A stretch of 64,000 nucleotides of DNA from Halobellus limi (GTDB lineage Archaea; Halobacteriota; Halobacteria; Halobacteriales; Haloferacaceae), in the NCBI RefSeq assembly GCF_004799685.1, contig NZ_CP031311.1:2170001-2234000 (forward strand). Direction: 5' to 3'. Shown here in pieces: positions 58,903 through 64,000 of the stretch. Position numbers and translations under genes: made by a program. The first letter of the stretch is position 1, and each line of letters opens with the position of its first letter. A model generated the notes under the pieces. The model ran no database searches. It was not told where the DNA came from and saw nothing but the letters and a program-made list of their open reading frames with translations.

Positions 58903-59454
58903 TCAGTCTCGCCGGCGGAGGAGCGCCGCGCTCCCGAGGAGCCCGGCGACCGCAGTACCGATCCCGAATCCGGGCGCGGAGGCGAGGGAACCGCCCGAAT
59001 CGGTCGGCGTCGCCCGATCGTTTTCGATCGGGACCTCGAAGCCGGCGCTCCGGTCGTCGCTCTCGTTCGTCACCACTACGGACACCCCGACGGTGTCGTG
59101 GGTCTCGATCGCCGAGAGGTCGAACGTCGCGTCCCACGCGCCGTCGCTCCCGACGGTCGTCGTCTTCGTCTTCAGGAACTGCGGGCTCGTCTCGCCGGTC
59201 GAACTGAGCCGGACCTGAATCTCCGTCCCGGCGTCCAGCGTCGTCGTCCCGCTGACGGTCGCGTTCGTCACCGATTCGACCGCCTCGGTATCCAACGCGA
59301 AGGGATCGGTATCGGACTGGGCGACGGCGGGCGACGCGACGGCAGCCGCGGCCGTGACGACGAGGACGGCCGCGAGAGCGAGCGCGGTCAGTCGGCGTCG
59401 GTTCGATGCTGACCGGAGACGTCGATGCAACCGCTTCGTTGGAGGGCTCGTCAT
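58903..59454 (-). CDS. Secreted protein with PGF-CTERM-like sorting tail
   Basis: 183 aa from the ATG at 59454. A basic N-region and hydrophobic stretch (LTALALAAVLVVTAAAAVAS, then PAVAQ) form a signal peptide. The mature part is a beta-rich surface domain with VSGTTTLDAGTEIQVRLSST. The end, SAPGFGIGTAVAGLLGSAAL then RRRD, is a PGF-CTERM signal for archaeosortase processing and lipid anchoring. Confidence 0.85.
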   Translation of the reverse strand: MTSPPTKRLHRRLRSASNRRRLTALALAAVLVVTAAAAVASPAVAQSDTDPFALDTEAVESVTNATVSGTTTLDAGTEIQVRLSSTGETSPQFLKTKTTTVGSDGAWDATFDLSAIETHDTVGVSVVVTNESDDRSAGFEVPIENDRATPTDSGGSLASAPGFGIGTAVAGLLGSAALLRRRD

Positions 59455-59664
59455 TGCATCCGGGACGAGGAGGCGACGGATCAAGTAGGCGAGGAAAGCT
59501 TAAACGGCCGCTTGAAGCCGCGCCGCGGGTCGCTCCGCGGTCGTCGCGGGCGGCTGTCGCCCTCCGGGTCGATTCGAACGGCCGTCGACCCGCGCGTCTC
59601 ACCGACGTCGTCGACCGCCTCGGACGACGTGTCAGCGGTCGCGTTCCACCAGTCGTCGCGTCCG

Positions 59665-60882
59665 TCAGCGGTCGCGTCCCACGAGCCGCCGCGTCGCGTC
59701 CGTGAGCGCCGTCGCCGCGCGGCGCACGTCGGCGACGTCGACGTATTCGCGCTCCGCGTGGGCGACCGCGCCCTCGTCGTCGGCGAGGACGCCCGGTCCG
59801 AAGACGACGACCGGCGCGGGCGAGAAGTACGACGCCTCCGTCGCGGCGGTGAACGGGCGGACGTCGCCGGAGCCGCCGGCTCGCTCGGACGCGGCCGCGA
59901 GCGTCCGCACGAGTTCGTGAGAGCCGTCGGTCGCGAACGCCTCCAGGAACGGGGTCGGCCGGTCGGTGAGGTCGAACGCGACGCCGACGTCGTCGGGGAC
60001 GGCCGCCCGGACCGCGCGTTCGAGTTCCGACCTGAAGCCCTCCGCCGTCTCCGGCGGGACGCTCCGCCGGTCGACGACGAGTTCGCAGCGCGCCGGGACC
60101 TGGTTCGTCGAGTCGCCGCCGGTGACGACCGTCGGCGTCAGCGTCGCCGAACCGAGTTGCGGGTGGGCCTCGCGCCCGTCGTCGAACGTCCGGATCGCGG
60201 CGAGGGCGTCTTCGAGCCCGGCGATGGCGTTCGTTCCCGACTCCGGTTCCGCGGCGTGTGCGGCCGATCCTTCGAGCGTCAGCGTCCCCTGGAACCGGCC
60301 CTTCGCGGCGGTGCAGACGTCGAGCCCAGTGGGCTCGCCGACGACGTAGCAGTCCCCGTCGAGGTCGAACGCCGCCGCGCCCGTCGAGAGGACCTCCTCG
60401 TCGGGCGTCACCGCGAGCGTCACCCGGGCGTCGTCGCGTGGCTCGACCGCGAAGAACGCCGCGAGGATCGCCGCCAGGGGGCCCTTCGCGTCGCAGGAGC
60501 CGCGGCCGTGGACCCGGACCAGGTCGCCGTCGACCTCCTCGCGCTCGAACGGCACGTGCGGCGAGACGGTGTCGACGTGGGTGTTGAAGACGAGGTGCGT
60601 CTCCGGACTCCGTGCGCCCTTCGACGCCAGGGTGTTGCCGGCGTCGTCGACGCGGGCGTCGACGCCCCGCGACTCGATCGTCTGGATCAGGAACTCGCGC
60701 ATCGCAGCGACGTCCTCGTTCGAGGCGATCGGAACGGCGGATTCGAGAAAGGCGATCGGATCGAACTCTGCGGAGTCGGCAGCGGCACTCGAGGCGGAGT
60801 CGTCGGCAGGGGCCGGGGCCGAGCCGTCGACATCCGAGACCGAGTCGTCGGCGGTTCCGGAGACGGCGCCGTCGTCGGCCAT
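59665..60882 (-). CDS. dapE: Succinyl-diaminopimelate desuccinylase-like M20 peptidase
   Basis: 405 aa. M20 metal motifs: LVFNTHVDTVSPH near 95, GRGSCDAKGPLAA near 128 (D), TPDEEVLSTG near 155 (EE), VVGEPTGLDV near 175, and HAEREYVDV near 380. Removes succinyl or acetyl groups from the diaminopimelate precursor. An Ala/Ser/Asp-rich ~40-residue N-terminal extension precedes the domain. Abuts dapF, completing the lysine cluster. Confidence 0.88.
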   Translation of the reverse strand: MADDGAVSGTADDSVSDVDGSAPAPADDSASSAAADSAEFDPIAFLESAVPIASNEDVAAMREFLIQTIESRGVDARVDDAGNTLASKGARSPETHLVFNTHVDTVSPHVPFEREEVDGDLVRVHGRGSCDAKGPLAAILAAFFAVEPRDDARVTLAVTPDEEVLSTGAAAFDLDGDCYVVGEPTGLDVCTAAKGRFQGTLTLEGSAAHAAEPESGTNAIAGLEDALAAIRTFDDGREAHPQLGSATLTPTVVTGGDSTNQVPARCELVVDRRSVPPETAEGFRSELERAVRAAVPDDVGVAFDLTDRPTPFLEAFATDGSHELVRTLAAASERAGGSGDVRPFTAATEASYFSPAPVVVFGPGVLADDEGAVAHAEREYVDVADVRRAATALTDATRRLVGRDR

Positions 60883-61770
60883 CTACGTCGACCGGACCAC
60901 GGTTTCCAGTTCGCCGGCGAACTCCCGCTCGGCGGGCCCGGCCAGCGTCGCAGAGTCGCCGTCCGGGACGGTGATCCGGAGGTCGCCCCCCGGCGGACTG
61001 ACGGTGACGGACTCGTCGCCGTCGATGAGGCCGAGTCGCTTCGCGACGGCCGCGACGGCGACCGCGCCGGTGCCGCAGGAGCGCGTCTCGCCCTCGACGC
61101 CGCGCTCGTACGTCCGCTGGCGGAAGTGCGGGCTATCGTCGCCATCGTCGCTGTCCGCCCGCGAGGCCAGCGTGACGTTCGCGCCCTCGGGGAACACGTC
61201 CGCGTGTCGAACTGCCGGCGCGACCGATTCGAGGTCCACGTCGTCGACGTCGTCGACGACCGCGACGGCGTGCGGAACGCCCGTGTTCACCGCGGTGACG
61301 GTGAGCCCCTCGACCTCCTCCTCGATCAGTTCGGTTTCGCGGGCCAACGGGACGTCCCGCGGCGCGAACGAGGGAACGCCCATCTCGATGGTGACGTCGT
61401 CGCCGTCGACGACGGCGCGGCGCGTGCCCGCGGGCGTGTCGATCATCAGTTCGTCCGAACCGGTCCGTTCGGCCGCCCACGCCGCGGCGACGCGCGCGCC
61501 GTTGCCGCACATCGCGGCGACGGAGCCGTCCGGTTGAACGAGCGTCATCACGACGCGCGGCGGCGAGTACATCGGCTCCAGCGCCAGGAAGAGGACGCCG
61601 TCGGCGCCGGTTCGCGGGGACGCCTCGTGATCGACGCCCGTCTCGCGGTCGCAGTGGGTCGTCGCGAACGCGGGTCTGTCGGGGATCGATTCGACGGCGT
61701 CGACGACGATGAAGTCGTTGCCGGTGCCGTGGTACTTCTCGACTGCCACTCTGTCGTGCTGTACGCTCAT
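60883..61770 (-). CDS. dapF: Diaminopimelate epimerase
   Basis: 295 aa. EKYHGTGNDFIVVDA at the N-terminus, catalytic cysteines in AAMCGNGARVAA near 88 and TRSCGTGAVAVAA near 233. Interconverts LL- and meso-diaminopimelate. Overlaps lysA's stop by 4 bp. Confidence 0.95.
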   Translation of the reverse strand: MSVQHDRVAVEKYHGTGNDFIVVDAVESIPDRPAFATTHCDRETGVDHEASPRTGADGVLFLALEPMYSPPRVVMTLVQPDGSVAAMCGNGARVAAAWAAERTGSDELMIDTPAGTRRAVVDGDDVTIEMGVPSFAPRDVPLARETELIEEEVEGLTVTAVNTGVPHAVAVVDDVDDVDLESVAPAVRHADVFPEGANVTLASRADSDDGDDSPHFRQRTYERGVEGETRSCGTGAVAVAAVAKRLGLIDGDESVTVSPPGGDLRITVPDGDSATLAGPAEREFAGELETVVRST

Positions 61771-63014
61771 TGTTCCAGGCTGGTCAGGTCAGTCAGGGTC
61801 TCTCGCCGTCGAGTGAGGCGAACGGTCGTACCGGACAGCGCGACCTCCGCCGGTCGCGGCCGGGAGTTGTAGGTGCTCGACATCTCGTATCCGTACGCGC
61901 CCGCGTTCCCGACGGCGAGGACGTCCCCCCGATCGGGTCGCGAGAGCGGTCTGTGCTCGCACAGTACGTCCGCCGACTCACATATAGGTCCCGCTACGGT
62001 CGCGTCGATCTCCTCGGCGTCGTCGCCGGCCGAGAGGTTCGCGATCGCGTGGTACGCGTCGTACATCGCCGGCCGGAGTAACGTCGTCATCCCGGCGTCG
62101 ATACCGACGACCGTGGCGTCTCGGGCCTCCTTGACGGTGTTGACCCTCGTGAGGAGGACGCCGGCGTCGGCGACGACGTACCGGCCGGGTTCGATCGCGA
62201 GCGTGGCTTCGACCTCGCCGAGCGCCTCGCGGGTCGCCTCGGCGACAGCGTCCAGATCGAGCGGCGGTTCGTCCTCCTCGTAGGGGACGCCGAAGCCGCC
62301 GCCGACGTCGACGAATTCGAGGCCGCCGGCGCGCGATTCGATCTCCCGCGTCAGGTCCCCCATTCGACTCACCAGTTCGCGGTGCGCCGAGAGGTCCTCC
62401 CCGGAGATGCCGCTGCCGGCGTGGGCGTGGACGCCGACGAGGTCGAAGTCGGCCGCCCACCGGGTGGCGAGGTCGGCGACCCGCTCGATCGGGATGCCGA
62501 ACTTCGCGTTCGCGCCCGTGGATACCTTCTCGTGGTGGCCCGCGCCGACGCCGGGGTTCGCGCGGACGCAGAGGCGGCCGTCGAACCCGCGTTCTCGGAG
62601 GCGCTCGACGGTGTCTTCCGCGCCGACGGTGATCGTCAGTCCGGGGTTCTCGCGCCAGCGTTCCATCACGAGGTCGAGGTCGCCCGCGGGCGGGTTGACC
62701 GCGGTGTACTGAACTCGCTCGCCGGGGAATCCGGCGTCGAACGCGCGCTCGACTTCGCCCGCCGACGCGCACTCGGCGTCGAGGCCGGCCTCGCGGACCG
62801 TCCGAAGGACCGCTCGGCCGGAGTGGGCCTTCACCGCGTACCGGACGTCGGCGTCGGGAAACGCATCGAGGAGTCGCATGCAGTTCTCCTCGACCCGATC
62901 GAGGTCGACGACGTAGAGGGGAGTCTCGTACTCCTCGGCGAGCGCTATGAGGTTCTCCTCGTTCCACTCGGCGAGGCGGCGGACCGCCGGCCCGCCGTCG
63001 CCGGTCTCGCTCAT
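61767..63014 (-). CDS. lysA: Diaminopimelate decarboxylase
   Basis: 415 aa. PLP lysine in VRYAVKAHSGRAVL near 60, HAHAGSGISGED near 200, DVGGGFGVPYEEDEPP near 235, EPGRYVVADAG near 275, and the ESADV/CE box near 350. Makes lysine from meso-diaminopimelate. Overlaps dapD by 4 bp. Confidence 0.95.
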   Translation of the reverse strand: MSETGDGGPAVRRLAEWNEENLIALAEEYETPLYVVDLDRVEENCMRLLDAFPDADVRYAVKAHSGRAVLRTVREAGLDAECASAGEVERAFDAGFPGERVQYTAVNPPAGDLDLVMERWRENPGLTITVGAEDTVERLRERGFDGRLCVRANPGVGAGHHEKVSTGANAKFGIPIERVADLATRWAADFDLVGVHAHAGSGISGEDLSAHRELVSRMGDLTREIESRAGGLEFVDVGGGFGVPYEEDEPPLDLDAVAEATREALGEVEATLAIEPGRYVVADAGVLLTRVNTVKEARDATVVGIDAGMTTLLRPAMYDAYHAIANLSAGDDAEEIDATVAGPICESADVLCEHRPLSRPDRGDVLAVGNAGAYGYEMSSTYNSRPRPAEVALSGTTVRLTRRRETLTDLTSLEQ

Positions 63015-63856
63015 TCCCGCAGCGCCTCCTCGCGGCGGGTCTTATCGAGCGTGTCGTCCTCGATGTCGAGGGCGACGACCGCGGGCTTGTACGCGCCCGA
63101 CTCGAAGAGGTCGTGATCGCCGAGCGAGGACTCGACGTAGCGGGTGAACGCGCGGCGATTAGATGGAAGGTGGCCGTAGATGACCTCCTCCTCGACGAGG
63201 TCGTAGACCGGAATCCGGGGGCTGAGAAGCGTGTTCTCGCCGACGACCGTGTTCTCGCCGACGTGGAACCCGGAGGTGACGCGACAGCCCGCGCCCAGGG
63301 AGACGCCGTCCTCGACGATCACGGGCGCGTCCTCGACGGGTTCGAGCACGCCGCCGATCAGCGTGTTCGCGCCGAGCTTGACGTTCTCGCCCAGCTGGGC
63401 GCAGGAGCCGACGGTGTCGCAGGAGTCGACGAGCGTGCCGTCGCCGACGTGCGCGCCGACGTTGACGAACGACGGCGACATCATGATACAGTCGGAGCCG
63501 AGGTACGCGCCGCGTCGGATCGCGGTGCCGTCCGGCGTGTTTCGCGTCCCGCGGCCGCCCAGGTCCGTCGTCGACCGGAGCGGGAGCACGTCGTAGTAGG
63601 TCACGTCGCCGTACTCGCGGGGGAGCGTCTCGCGCAGGCCGAAGTTCAGGAGGATGCCGCGCTTGACCCACTCGTTGACGACCCAGCCGTCGGGGCCGCT
63701 GTCTCCCACCTGCTCGGCCGCCCGCACGTCGCCCGTCTCGAGGGCTTCGAGGAACGCGTCGAGCGTCGAGCGCGCGGCCGACCCCGCGCTCGCGGCGTCG
63801 ACCTCGTCGTCCTGGTAGCGCTGCCACAGGTTCTCGATCTCGGATTCGAGGCTCAT
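63011..63856 (-). CDS. dapD: Tetrahydrodipicolinate N-succinyltransferase
   Basis: 281 aa. Left-handed beta-helix hexapeptide repeats from about residue 120 to 215 (PSFVNVGAHVGDGTLVDSCD; GSCAQLGENVKLGANTLIGG). N-terminal helices and DVLPLRSTTDL precede it. Acts before dapE in the lysine pathway. Overlaps the dapB stop codon (ATGA). Confidence 0.93.
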   Translation of the reverse strand: MSLESEIENLWQRYQDDEVDAASAGSAARSTLDAFLEALETGDVRAAEQVGDSGPDGWVVNEWVKRGILLNFGLRETLPREYGDVTYYDVLPLRSTTDLGGRGTRNTPDGTAIRRGAYLGSDCIMMSPSFVNVGAHVGDGTLVDSCDTVGSCAQLGENVKLGANTLIGGVLEPVEDAPVIVEDGVSLGAGCRVTSGFHVGENTVVGENTLLSPRIPVYDLVEEEVIYGHLPSNRRAFTRYVESSLGDHDLFESGAYKPAVVALDIEDDTLDKTRREEALRE

Positions 63857-64000
63857 TGTGAATCGGTGTCCGTGTCGTCAGCGTCGGCGTCCAAGACTTC
63901 GTCGAAATCGTACCGGCCGGCGTCGCGGCCGGCCAGCCAGACCGCGGCGTCGAGCGCCCCGGCGGCGAAGATGCCGCGCGAACCGGCGCGGTGAGTTAGT
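63853..64000 (-). CDS. dapB: 4-hydroxy-tetrahydrodipicolinate reductase, C-terminal part
   Basis: The frame enters from the right edge and ends at 63853. The segment LTHRAGSRGIFAAGALDAAV then WLAGRDAGRYDFDEVL is the conserved DapB C-terminus. The N-terminal NADPH domain lies outside the window. The TGA overlaps dapD's ATG. Confidence 0.9.
   Translation of the reverse strand, partial: LTHRAGSRGIFAAGALDAAVWLAGRDAGRYDFDEVLDADADDTDTDSQ

Noticed and set aside
58159-59412. 417-codon plus-strand frame
   Set aside because: Antisense to rnp3 and the surface protein gene; Arg/Val-rich shadow.
59425-61872. 815-codon plus-strand frame
   Set aside because: Antisense to dapE and dapF; an effect of high GC in the third codon position.

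Overview
The window is haloarchaeal. Its right end (about 56,960-64,000) is a GC-rich chromosome with very acidic proteins. It carries RNase P proteins Rnp2 and Rnp3, a methyltransferase, a surface protein with a PGF-CTERM-like tail, and the lysine (diaminopimelate) genes dapB-dapD-lysA-dapF-dapE, all on the minus strand.

Most of the rest (about 2,770-56,960) is an integrated tailed virus with a contractile tail. The late module reads leftward from about 26,510. It begins with two small structural proteins, an adhesin and a BppU-like protein, then the packaging genes (putative small terminase, TerL, portal). Next come a coiled-coil/TM protein, protease, scaffold-like protein, decoration protein, capsid and neck proteins, sheath, tube, tail chaperones, tape measure, hub, spike, gp25-like protein, baseplate J, gpI-like protein and two tail fibre/tip proteins. 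Genes abut or overlap, so they probably form one long operon. A tyrosine integrase sits at the right end beside a host rnp2 that looks truncated at its 3' end, which I read as attR. attL is not visible. The left edge holds a partial Eco57I/PglX-like methylase, either provirus cargo or a neighbouring island.

The right half of the provirus (28.5-55.6 kb, mostly plus) is the early/replication module. It starts at a strong TATA box followed by about 900 nt with no credible gene but many long, stacked hairpins: a candidate large structured RNA. After it come dozens of tiny acidic genes and miniature zinc-binding proteins. Several are preceded by the same composite element: a 40-50 nt tRNA-like piece (6-7 bp acceptor stem, usually a GG-containing linker, T arm with a TTCGATT-type loop, no anticodon arm), then a short hairpin, then GAGAGAGTG and the start codon. 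A true tRNA-Asn and several relatives cluster at 41.8-42.4 kb.

Replication genes are a P-loop ATPase, an AEP primase, a winged-helix/calcineurin phosphoesterase, a RecB/Cas4-like nuclease, a family B polymerase and an ERCC4-type nuclease. Nucleotide-metabolism genes lie among them. A lower-GC block of three minus-strand membrane proteins (36.4-38.0 kb) and a phosphatase gene (27.1 kb) look like cargo.

The large RNA and the anticodon-less tRNA-like leader elements are the parts most likely to be undescribed.
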